14,792 nucleotides of DNA from Polaromonas sp. (GTDB taxonomy: Bacteria; Pseudomonadota; Gammaproteobacteria; Burkholderiales; Burkholderiaceae_C). The DNA is taken from the NCBI GenBank assembly GCA_023259235.1, contig JAHFQQ010000051.1, positions 1-14,792 of the forward strand, read 5' to 3'. A model generated the notes under the pieces. The model had not been told where the DNA came from, searched no databases, and was given only the letters and a program-made list of their open reading frames with translations. This document shows positions 8,633-14,792 of this stretch, in pieces (position 1 is the first letter of the stretch; the number at the start of each line of letters is the position of its first letter). The position numbers and the translations under genes are program-made.

Positions 8633-8779
8633 TCATTTATTGCCGGATCCGGGCTCTGGCGCGGGCGGCGTGGGTTCGCGCTCAAGTTCGCCTTTCTTTC
8701 GTCCTGAAAACATGGTCCACCACACAATGAAGACCAGCAGTAGCAAGGCCCCCAGCGCTTCAAGCAACAATGCGAACAT
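8633..8779 (-). CDS. Small single-span membrane protein, 48 aa, unknown function
   Basis: Not assigned to a named family. It starts MFALLLEALG, continues with a strongly hydrophobic helix (about residues 2-24, ending IVWWTMF), then a basic GRKKGE patch and a Pro/Glu-rich tail ending in GSGNK. By the positive-inside rule the tail is probably cytoplasmic (inference). The start is chosen by a good ribosome binding site, AGGGA at 8790-8786, six bases before ATG 8779. The frame stays open further upstream, but that part reads through the start of mltA and lacks a comparable start signal. The ATG lies on the same CATG (8777-8780) as the mltA start on the other strand. It converges with the amidase gene, 48 bp away. 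Support is the ribosome binding site plus the coherent helix/charged-tail design; conservation could not be tested. Confidence 0.6.
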   Translation of the reverse strand: MFALLLEALGALLLLVFIVWWTMFSGRKKGELEREPTPPAPEPGSGNK

Positions 8780-9962
8780 GACGTTTCCCTGGAGTGCAAA
8801 TAAGACAGCAAGACGCTCAGCGCGTCTGGCCCTGATTATCGCCATCGCAGCGCTACTTGTGTCGTGCGCCAGCCCACCTGAGCCGGTTCCGCCAACTGGA
8901 CTGCACACGGCGACCAGCGGCAGCGCAGCCAGCGGCGCGGTTTTGCCGGCACCCCTGCTGCAGGGCAAAAGCCGCTGGGTTCCAGTCCGCTGGGCCGAGT
9001 TGCCGGGCTTTCAGGACGATCCGTTGTATGAGGCCTGGAACGCCTGGATCAGAAGCTGCGAACGCCCGGGGCCGGTTTTTGCGTCTTTGTGCGGCGAAGT
9101 GCGGCGCTTGAGCCTTGCGTCGGCGCAGGAACAGCGTGCCTGGATGGTCACGCGGCTGCAGCCCTACCGGGTCGAGACCCGGCAAGGCGCTACCGAAGGC
9201 TTGCTTACCAGTTACTACGAACCGGTGCTCAAGGCCAGTCGGCAGGCTGGCGGGATTTACCAGGTACCGCTGTACCGCCCGCCCGCCACGCTGGACAACC
9301 GCAAGCTGTGGTTTTCACGTCAGGAAATTGACACCCTGCCCGAAGCCCGTGCGGCCCTCAAAGGGCGGGAAATTGCCTGGGTGGCAGACCCCATTGACGC
9401 GCTGTCGCTGCAGATACAAGGGTCTGGCCGGCTCAGCATCAGCGAGGCCGACGGCTCGCAGCGCACAGTTCGCGTTGCTTTTGCCGGGTCCAACAACCAG
9501 CCTTACCGCAGCGTGAACCAGTGGCTGCTCGGGCAGGGCGTCAGCAAGATCAGCCCTTGGCCCGACGCCACCAAAGCCTGGGTAGTGCAGAACCCACAGC
9601 GCCTGCAGCAATTGCTTTGGAGCAATCCGCGCTACGTCTTTTTCCGCGAAGAGCCCCTCACCGATTTTGATGCCGCCTTCGGCCCCAAAGGCGCACAGGG
9701 CGTGGCGCTCACGCCGGGCCGATCGATCGCGGTGGACCCGCTCAGCATTCCCTACGGCACGCCAGTGTGGCTGGCATCGCTCGGTGGTGCCGTGAACCTG
9801 CAGAAGCTGGTGCTGGCGCAAGACACCGGAAGTGCCATTGTGGGCGCCGTGCGAGCGGATTATTTTGCCGGCACCGGGGAGCAGGCCGGCCAGCTGGCAT
9901 CGCGGGTCAATCAGCCGCTGCGGCTGTGGGTGCTCTGGCCCCGGCAGGCGGCGGCGCGCTGA
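8778..9962 (+). CDS. mltA: Membrane-bound lytic murein transglycosylase A (lipoprotein)
   Basis: A 394-aa lipoprotein that cleaves the MurNAc-GlcNAc bond of murein with formation of a 1,6-anhydro end. The start ATG 8778 gives a compact signal peptide: basic region (KTARRSAR), hydrophobic core, lipobox LVSC with lipidated Cys30. Ala at +2 predicts the outer membrane. The MltA domain shows LLTSYYEPVLKAS at 142-154 and QIQGSG at 212-217. The C-terminal 3D domain has its three conserved aspartates at 320 (IAVDPLSIPYGT), 349 (AQDTGSAI) and 361 (RADYF); Asp361 matches the catalytic Asp308 of E. coli MltA by my alignment from memory. Upstream in-frame ATGs at 8712 and 8727 would give longer N-regions and overlap the small minus-strand gene fully. 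None of these starts has a clear ribosome binding site. No convincing promoter was found; read-through from the yhdP-nit transcript is possible. Confidence 0.93.
   Translation: MTFPWSANKTARRSARLALIIAIAALLVSCASPPEPVPPTGLHTATSGSAASGAVLPAPLLQGKSRWVPVRWAELPGFQDDPLYEAWNAWIRSCERPGPVFASLCGEVRRLSLASAQEQRAWMVTRLQPYRVETRQGATEGLLTSYYEPVLKASRQAGGIYQVPLYRPPATLDNRKLWFSRQEIDTLPEARAALKGREIAWVADPIDALSLQIQGSGRLSISEADGSQRTVRVAFAGSNNQPYRSVNQWLLGQGVSKISPWPDATKAWVVQNPQRLQQLLWSNPRYVFFREEPLTDFDAAFGPKGAQGVALTPGRSIAVDPLSIPYGTPVWLASLGGAVNLQKLVLAQDTGSAIVGAVRADYFAGTGEQAGQLASRVNQPLRLWVLWPRQAAAR
8786..8790 (-). promoter_or_regulatory. Ribosome binding site of the 48-aa membrane protein
   Basis: On the minus strand the sequence reads AGGGA, then AACGTC, then ATG. 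This near-consensus Shine-Dalgarno at six-base spacing fixes the start of the small gene at 8779. It lies inside the first codons of mltA on the other strand. Confidence 0.6.
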
Positions 9963-10033
9963 GTTGCCGCAGCCCAGCCGCGAGAGATCCCGCGTCACAA
10001 CCGTGTCCTGCGCGGCCTGGAAAATCCGGAGCC

Positions 10034-10061
10034 ATAAGGCGCAAAAGCCATTATTTTCTCT
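10034..10061 (+). terminator. Candidate intrinsic terminator after mltA
   Basis: ATAAGGC (10034-10040) pairs with GCC-A-TTAT (10047-10054) around a six-base loop GCAAAA, with one bulged A at 10050, followed by TTTCTCTT. The stem is short and partly A-T. The site sits between the converging mltA and Lrp-type genes, about 70 bp after the mltA stop and just past the end of the regulator gene. The remainder of 9963-10067 shows nothing else. Confidence 0.4.
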
Positions 10062-10067
10062 TGAATT

Positions 10068-10553
10068 TCAGGATACGGTGCGCGTCAGGTGCCCGAGCGG
10101 CAACGCGCTGCTGGCCTTGACTTCACCGAGCGAAAAACTGGTGTGCAGATCCTTGACATTGGGCAGGTTGATCAGCACGTCGCGCGCAAACTGGCTGAAA
10201 GTGTTGAGGTCGCGGCTGACCACCTGCAGCTCGAAGGTGCCGGTGCCGCTGATGTAGTGGCAACTGACAACTTCAGGAATCTTGTGAATCGCCTCTTCCA
10301 GCGCATGCAGCATCTCGCCGGTGTTCTGGGCAGCGTCAAGTCTTACAAAGGCCAGCACGTCCAGGCCGATCTTGTGGCGGTTGATCTCGGCGCGGTAGCC
10401 GGTGATGAAACCAGCCTCTTCCAGCGCCCGCACGCGGCGCCAGCAGGGTGCGGCCGACAGGCCCACGCGCGAAGCCAGTTCGGCGTTGGTCAAACGGGCC
10501 TCGCTTTGCAACTGATTCAAAATGGCCACGTCAAATTTGTCCAATGTTTCCAT
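10068..10553 (-). CDS. Lrp/AsnC-family transcriptional regulator
   Basis: A 161-aa protein with an N-terminal AsnC-type helix-turn-helix (about residues 4-50, recognition region LTNAELASRVGLSAAPCWRR) and a C-terminal RAM effector/oligomerisation domain (about 65-140). Such proteins form dimers to octamers and sense amino acids. It diverges from the fused indolepyruvate oxidoreductase gene with 181 bp between starts, which suggests that it controls that gene and itself in response to an aromatic amino acid or its keto acid (inference). In the RAM domain the loop usually written GDYD-like reads GTGTFE at 103-108, lacking the usual Asp, so the effector may differ from leucine. A non-typical C-terminal tail (ASSALPLGHLTRTVS) follows the domain. 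The ATG at 10553 has only a weak purine stretch (GAAAAA) upstream. Confidence 0.93.
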   Translation of the reverse strand: METLDKFDVAILNQLQSEARLTNAELASRVGLSAAPCWRRVRALEEAGFITGYRAEINRHKIGLDVLAFVRLDAAQNTGEMLHALEEAIHKIPEVVSCHYISGTGTFELQVVSRDLNTFSQFARDVLINLPNVKDLHTSFSLGEVKASSALPLGHLTRTVS

Positions 10554-10584
10554 TTAATCGTATTTTTCAGCAACTATCTCTCTC

Positions 10585-10614
10585 AGGATAGCCTAAATCA
10601 GGCAAAGAACGCAA
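10585..10614 (-). promoter_or_regulatory. Candidate promoter of the Lrp-type gene
   Basis: On the minus strand TTGCGT (10614-10609) and TATCCT (10590-10585) are 18 bases apart and would start transcription about 25 bases before the ATG at 10553. The spacer contains the small inverted repeat GCCT-AAATC-AGGC (10591-10603, plus-strand reading), a possible operator half-site arrangement. Both boxes match the sigma-70 consensus only partly. Confidence 0.35.
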
Positions 10615-10650
10615 AGACTTATCAGGCCACGCGGCATACACTTTGCAGTT

Positions 10651-10666
10651 GGTTTGAGGCTCAACC
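10651..10666. promoter_or_regulatory. Near-perfect palindrome, possible regulator operator
   Basis: The sequence GGTTTGAGGCTCAACC is an inverted repeat of seven-base arms with one extra T in the left arm. It lies mid-way in the 181-bp gap between the divergent Lrp-type and oxidoreductase genes, about 70 bp before the oxidoreductase start. A local autoregulator is the natural candidate ligand, but Lrp-family sites are usually degenerate and AT-rich, so this is only suggestive. I see no clear sigma-70 promoter for the oxidoreductase. Confidence 0.3.
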
Positions 10667-10734
10667 TGGATCGGGCCTGGCGTCGCCAGTATCCGCCCGT
10701 AAAGCGGCATGAAGCCATATGGAGACACAAAATC

Positions 10735-13700
10735 ATGAACGCCCCACTGCCCGAGCACATCTGCAAAGCGCTCGAAACCGCCTCGCTTGACGACAAATAC
10801 TCGCTGGACCATGGCCGCGCGTTCATGAGCGGTGTACAGGCGCTGGTGCGCCTGCCCATGTTGCAGCGCACGCGTGACGCCATGGCGGGCCTGAACACCG
10901 CCGGCTTTATCAGCGGTTACCGTGGCTCGCCGCTGGGCGGCTATGACCAGGCGCTGTGGGCGGCCAAAAAGTATCTGGCCGCACAGCACATTGTGTTTCA
11001 ACCGGGCGTCAATGAAGAACTCGCCGCCACCGCTGTCTGGGGTACTCAGCAGCTTGACATCTACCCGAAAACCAACAAGTTCGACGGCGTGTTCGGGATC
11101 TGGTACGGCAAGGGGCCGGGCGTGGACCGAAGCTCGGACGTGTTCAAGCATGCCAACATGGCAGGCACTGCCAGGCATGGCGGCGTGATCGCCATTGCTG
11201 GCGATGACCATGTCTCCAAAAGCTCGACCGCCGCGCACCAGAGCGATCATATTTTCAAGGCCTGCGGCCTGCCGGTGTTCTTTCCGTCGAGCGTGCAGGA
11301 AATTCTTGACATGGGCCTGCATGCCCTTGCCATGAGCCGTTTTTCCGGTGTCTGGGCGGGCATGAAAACGATCCAGGAAGTGGTTGAGTCGTCAAGCTCG
11401 GTGTCAATCGATCCCGACCGCGTCAGGATTATCCTGCCCGAAGACTTCCAGATGCCGACCGGCGGCGTGCACATCCGCTGGCCCGATGCGCCGCTGGAGC
11501 AGGAAGCCCGGCTGATGGACTACAAGTGGTATGCGGCACTCGCCTATGTCCGTGCCAACAAGCTAAACTACAACGTGATGGCCGGCCCCAACGACCGCTT
11601 CGGCATCATTGCCAGCGGCAAGGCCTTCAATGACAGCCGCCAGGCCCTCAGCGATCTGGGGCTGGATGAGGACGCCTGTCGCCAGCTCGGCATCCGGCTG
11701 CACAAGGTCAACGTGGTGTGGCCGCTGGAGGCGAGCATCACGCGTGAATTTGCACGCGGCCTGCAGGAAATTCTGGTGGTCGAGGAAAAGCGCCAGATCA
11801 TTGAGTACCAGCTCAAGGAAGAACTTTACAACTGGCGCGACGACGTGCGACCCAGCGTGCTGGGCAAGTTTGACGAACCCGAGGGCGAAGCGTCCGGCGG
11901 CGAATGGGGCCGATCCAACCCGAGCGATCACTGGCTGCTGCGCGCCAAGGCGGACCTGTCTCCCGCCATCATCGCCAGGGCCATCGCCCGGCGCCTGAAA
12001 AAACTGGGCGTGCCAGACGACATCGTTTCGCGCATGGAGGCACGGTTGGCGGTGATCGACGCGCGCGAGCGGGCCATAACCGAACTCAAGGTCGATACCG
12101 GCGAGCGGGCTCCCTGGTTTTGCAGCGGCTGTCCGCACAACACAAGCACGCGCGTACCCGAAGGCTCCCGCGCGGTGGCGGGCATTGGTTGCCATTTCAT
12201 GGCGGTGTGGATGGACCGCAGCACCTCCACCTTCACCCAGATGGGTGGCGAAGGCGTGACCTGGGTCGGCCAGCAACCCTTTACCACCGACTCCCATATT
12301 TTTGCCAATCTGGGCGACGGCACTTATTTCCACAGCGGACTGCTGGCAATTCGCCAGAGTATTGTCGCGGGTGTCAACATTACATACAAAATCCTCTACA
12401 ATGATGCAGTTGCCATGACTGGCGGCCAGCCGGTCGGGGAGCGGCCCGAGGGCCACTCGGTGCTGCAGATCATGCAAAGCCTGATCGCCGAGGGCGTGCC
12501 CAGGCTGGTGATCGTGACCGACGAGCTGCAAAAATACGCGGGCGCCAGATTGCTCGACGGTGTCACCGTCCATCACCGCGACGAGCTGGACAAAATCCAG
12601 CGCGAGTTCCGCGAGCTCAAAGGCACCACCGCCATTATTTACGATCAGACCTGTGCCACCGAAAAGCGCCGCCGCCGCAAGCGCGGCACGCTGCTGGACC
12701 CGGCCAGGCGTGTCGTCATCAACGAACTGGTGTGCGAGGGCTGTGGCGATTGCTCGGTACAGTCAAATTGTCTGTCCGTGGAGCCTCTGGAAACCGAATT
12801 CGGCCGCAAGCGTCGCATCAACCAGAACACCTGCAACAAGGATATCTCCTGTGTCAAGGGCTTTTGCCCAAGCTTCGTGACGGTTGAAGGCGGCCGGCTC
12901 AAGAAGCCGGAAAAGGAGAAAAAGGGCGTGCCCTCGGCCTTGCCCGAAATTCCCGAACCTGTGCTGCCGGTGGGCGAGAGCGCCTGGGGCATTGTGGTGG
13001 GCGGCGTGGGCGGCACTGGCGTCATTACCATCGGACAATTGCTGGGCATGGCCGCGCATCTGGATGGCAAGGGCGTCGTCACGCAGGATGCGGGCGGCCT
13101 GGCGCAAAAGGGCGGCGCCACCTGGAGCCATATCCAGATTGCCAACCGGCCCGAGGCGATCTACACGACCAAGGTCGACACCGCCAAGGCCGACCTGGTG
13201 ATCGGCTGCGACCCGATCGTGACGGCCAGCAAATACACGCTTGCGGTCATGCAACCCGGCCGCACCTATGTGGCGATGAATTCGCACAGCACGCCGACAG
13301 CGGCGTTTGTGAGCCATCCAGACTGGCAATTCCCCGGCGGCAATTGTGAAATCGCCGTGCGCGGTGCCGTCGGCGCAAATCTGACGGCTTCGTTTGATGC
13401 CGAACAGGTGGCGGTGCAGATGATCGGCGACTCGATCTACACCAACCCGCTAATGCTGGGCTTTGCCTGGCAAAAAGGTCGAGTGCCGCTGTCGCGCGCG
13501 GCGCTCCTGCGGGCGATTGAACTCAATGGTGTTCAGATGGACAACAACAAGGCGGCTTTTGAATGGGGCCGTCGCTGCGCGCATGACCTGGCCTCGGTGC
13601 ACGCGCTGTTCAAGGCTACGCAAGTCATCGAGTTCGTGAAAAAGCCGTTGCTCGCCGAGATGCTGGCCAGGCGCGTTGAATTTTTGACGGCCTACCAGAA

Positions 13701-14313
13701 CACCGCCTATGCGCGAACTTACCAGACCTTTGTGGACAAGGTGCGCGTGATTGAAGCGCCGCTGGGCAAGACCGCGCTGACCGAGGCGGTGACCCGTTAC
13801 CTCTTCAAACTGATGGCCTACAAGGACGAATACGAGGTGGCCCGGCTACACGCCGACGCCGGGTTTTTAAATAGGGTCAACGCGATGTTTGAAGGCGACT
13901 TCAAGCTCAACTACCACCTGGCGCCGCCATTGATCGCCTCCAGAAACGACAAGGGCGAGCTGCAAAAACTCAGGTTTGGCCCCTGGATGCTGACCGGATT
14001 CAGGCTGTTGGCTCCCCTGAAGGGACTGCGCGGGACGCCGTTCGATGTGTTTGGCCGCAGCGAAGAGCGCAGGACGGAACGCGCGCTGATTGATGAATAT
14101 CGGGCCAGCATCGATGAAGTGCTGCGTGGCCTGAGCGCCGACAACTATCCAGTCGCCGTGGAAATTGCACGGATTCCCGAATTGATCAAGGGCTACGGCC
14201 ATGTCAAGGCGCGTCATCTAGTCGCTGCAAGGCCCCAGTGGACGGCACTGCTGCAGTCCTTCCGTCGTCCGGCGAGCGCCTTGGAACAGCAAGCTGCCCG
14301 ACCGAAAGCATGA
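10735..14313 (+). CDS. Fused indolepyruvate:ferredoxin oxidoreductase family protein
   Basis: A 1192-aa fusion of the alpha- and beta-type subunits of indolepyruvate oxidoreductase. The family oxidatively decarboxylates aryl-pyruvates (from Trp, Phe, Tyr) to aryl-acetyl-CoA, passing electrons to ferredoxin. Visible in order: the N-terminal pyrimidine-binding domain with GYRGSPLGGYD and the NEE at 93-95; AGDDHVSKSS from 155; CSGCPHN at 463-469; the thiamine-diphosphate/Mg site GDG at 527-529 with NDAVAMTGGQ from 556; a cysteine-rich iron-sulfur region (Cys667, 670, 673, 679, 700, 706, 711); the gamma-type domain beginning GGVGGTG at 756-762 with DAGGLAQKGG; and a C-terminal DUF6537-type region from about 960. 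The start ATG 10735 follows GGAG at 10721-10724, ten bases away. Further in-frame sequence upstream has no such signal. The exact 2-oxo acid is not determined by sequence. It diverges from an Lrp-type regulator. Confidence 0.95.
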   Translation: MNAPLPEHICKALETASLDDKYSLDHGRAFMSGVQALVRLPMLQRTRDAMAGLNTAGFISGYRGSPLGGYDQALWAAKKYLAAQHIVFQPGVNEELAATAVWGTQQLDIYPKTNKFDGVFGIWYGKGPGVDRSSDVFKHANMAGTARHGGVIAIAGDDHVSKSSTAAHQSDHIFKACGLPVFFPSSVQEILDMGLHALAMSRFSGVWAGMKTIQEVVESSSSVSIDPDRVRIILPEDFQMPTGGVHIRWPDAPLEQEARLMDYKWYAALAYVRANKLNYNVMAGPNDRFGIIASGKAFNDSRQALSDLGLDEDACRQLGIRLHKVNVVWPLEASITREFARGLQEILVVEEKRQIIEYQLKEELYNWRDDVRPSVLGKFDEPEGEASGGEWGRSNPSDHWLLRAKADLSPAIIARAIARRLKKLGVPDDIVSRMEARLAVIDARERAITELKVDTGERAPWFCSGCPHNTSTRVPEGSRAVAGIGCHFMAVWMDRSTSTFTQMGGEGVTWVGQQPFTTDSHIFANLGDGTYFHSGLLAIRQSIVAGVNITYKILYNDAVAMTGGQPVGERPEGHSVLQIMQSLIAEGVPRLVIVTDELQKYAGARLLDGVTVHHRDELDKIQREFRELKGTTAIIYDQTCATEKRRRRKRGTLLDPARRVVINELVCEGCGDCSVQSNCLSVEPLETEFGRKRRINQNTCNKDISCVKGFCPSFVTVEGGRLKKPEKEKKGVPSALPEIPEPVLPVGESAWGIVVGGVGGTGVITIGQLLGMAAHLDGKGVVTQDAGGLAQKGGATWSHIQIANRPEAIYTTKVDTAKADLVIGCDPIVTASKYTLAVMQPGRTYVAMNSHSTPTAAFVSHPDWQFPGGNCEIAVRGAVGANLTASFDAEQVAVQMIGDSIYTNPLMLGFAWQKGRVPLSRAALLRAIELNGVQMDNNKAAFEWGRRCAHDLASVHALFKATQVIEFVKKPLLAEMLARRVEFLTAYQNTAYARTYQTFVDKVRVIEAPLGKTALTEAVTRYLFKLMAYKDEYEVARLHADAGFLNRVNAMFEGDFKLNYHLAPPLIASRNDKGELQKLRFGPWMLTGFRLLAPLKGLRGTPFDVFGRSEERRTERALIDEYRASIDEVLRGLSADNYPVAVEIARIPELIKGYGHVKARHLVAARPQWTALLQSFRRPASALEQQAARPKA

Positions 14314-14330
14314 GGCGCGTGCGCCGCGCC
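14314..14330. repeat. Small GC-rich hairpin between converging genes
   Basis: GGCGCG (14314-14319) and CGCGCC (14325-14330) form a six-base stem with loop TGCGC directly after the oxidoreductase stop codon. It lies in the 55-bp gap shared with the converging sulfhydrylase gene. There is no T-tract on either strand, so a terminator role is only possible, not shown. Confidence 0.35.
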
Positions 14331-14368
14331 AGGTTGCGTGGACTGTGCGGCGGTACTTACAGCCTCTG

Positions 14369-14792
14369 CTAGACCGCTACAAGTGCCTGGTCCAGATCGG
14401 CCAGCAAGTCGTCAATATGCTCTATGCCGATCGACAGCCGCACCATGTCCGAGCTCACGCCCGCCTTGGCCAGTTCGCTTTCGTTGAGCTGGCGGTGGGT
14501 GGTGGAGGCGGGGTGGCAGGCCAGCGATTTGGCGTCACCAATGTTGACCAGACGCGTGAAGAGCTTGAGGGCATCTTGAAAGCGGGCGCCTGCAGCGATG
14601 GCATCACCCGATTTCAGGCCAAAGCTGATGATGCCCGAAGCACGGCCCCCCATGAATTTTTGAACCAGGGCGTAATCGCGATGGTCAGGCAGTCCAGCGT
14701 AGTTGACCCAGGCCACCTTCGGGCTGTCTTTGAGATGCTGCGCAACTTTCAGGGCGTTCTCGCAGATGCGGTCCATGCGCAAGGCCAGCGTT
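14369..14792 (-). CDS. metY: O-acetylhomoserine sulfhydrylase-type PLP enzyme, C-terminal part (5' end outside window)
   Basis: The frame is open to the right edge; 140 C-terminal residues are visible out of about 430 expected. The segment TLALRMDRICENALKVA, then KVAWVNYAGLPDHRDY, GIISFGLKSG, LACHPASTTHRQLNESE and VRLSIGIEHIDDLLADLDQAL are typical of the Cys/Met-metabolism PLP family, and the loop spacing fits the MetY branch (O-acetylhomoserine aminocarboxypropyltransferase, which makes homocysteine from O-acetylhomoserine and sulfide). The lysine that binds PLP lies upstream, outside the window. The closely related MetZ or cystathionine gamma-synthase branches are less likely but cannot be excluded from this part alone. 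It converges with the oxidoreductase gene across 55 bp and ends in TAG. Confidence 0.88.
   Translation of the reverse strand, partial: TLALRMDRICENALKVAQHLKDSPKVAWVNYAGLPDHRDYALVQKFMGGRASGIISFGLKSGDAIAAGARFQDALKLFTRLVNIGDAKSLACHPASTTHRQLNESELAKAGVSSDMVRLSIGIEHIDDLLADLDQALVAV

Noticed and set aside
8640..8777. Upstream extension of mltA
   Set aside because: It lies antisense to the small membrane gene and would place more than 60 residues before the hydrophobic core of the lipoprotein signal peptide.
8780..8968. Upstream extension of the 48-aa membrane protein to 111 aa
   Set aside because: The extension reads opposite the mltA signal peptide, shows no domain, and the strong ribosome binding site at 8786-8790 fixes the later start.
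10637..10648. TACACT or TTGCAG as promoter boxes for the oxidoreductase
   Set aside because: Neither has a partner box at proper spacing with a reasonable consensus match.
10567..11322. 251-codon open frame on the minus strand across the oxidoreductase start
   Set aside because: It covers the regulator/oxidoreductase intergenic region and the antisense of a conserved thiamine-enzyme domain; no motif and no start signal.
11563..12576. 337-codon open frame on the minus strand inside the oxidoreductase gene
   Set aside because: It is a shadow of the thiamine-diphosphate-binding domain, His/Gly/Ala-rich with no recognisable family.

Overview
The window looks like chromosomal DNA of a betaproteobacterium, most likely Burkholderiales of the Comamonadaceae type (Polaromonas/Rhodoferax/Acidovorax-like). 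The evidence is the high GC of the core genes, the character of the GlnE, YhdP-like and fused indolepyruvate oxidoreductase proteins, and the pairing of an Lrp/AsnC regulator with the fused oxidoreductase. This placement is by recognition, not by a database search. Most of the window is ordinary housekeeping sequence and no tRNA, rRNA, CRISPR array or insertion sequence is visible.

Layout: (1) 2-529 (+), 3' end of an FkbM-type methyltransferase gene, clearly more AT-rich than the rest and probably the edge of a surface-polysaccharide cluster. (2) 530-720, a gap between converging genes that holds a strong 19-bp stem-loop. (3) 721-3471 (-), glnE, the two-headed enzyme that adenylylates and deadenylylates glutamine synthetase. 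(4) 3539-8584 (+), a probable operon of a 1406-aa YhdP/AsmA-like envelope protein and a nitrilase-superfamily amidase. (5) 8633-8779 (-), a 48-aa single-span membrane protein, head to head with (6) mltA (8778-9962, +), a lipoprotein lytic transglycosylase; the two ATG start codons share the same palindromic CATG. (7) 10068-10553 (-), an Lrp/AsnC regulator, diverging from (8) 10735-14313 (+), a fused indolepyruvate:ferredoxin oxidoreductase. (9) 14369-14792 (-), the C-terminal end of an O-acetylhomoserine sulfhydrylase-type PLP enzyme, cut by the window edge.

How the genes fit together: YhdP and MltA are both cell-envelope factors (phospholipid delivery to the outer membrane; murein turnover) and the small membrane protein sits between them. 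The Lrp/oxidoreductase pair most likely forms an amino-acid-responsive module for aromatic amino-acid breakdown through aryl-pyruvates. GlnE (nitrogen control) and the sulfhydrylase (methionine synthesis) belong to central nitrogen and sulfur metabolism and have no evident mechanistic tie to their neighbours.

I do not see a convincing undescribed multi-gene system. The observations most worth checking are the shared CATG start of mltA and the small membrane gene, the hairpin at the composition boundary, and the altered effector-domain motif of the Lrp-type regulator.
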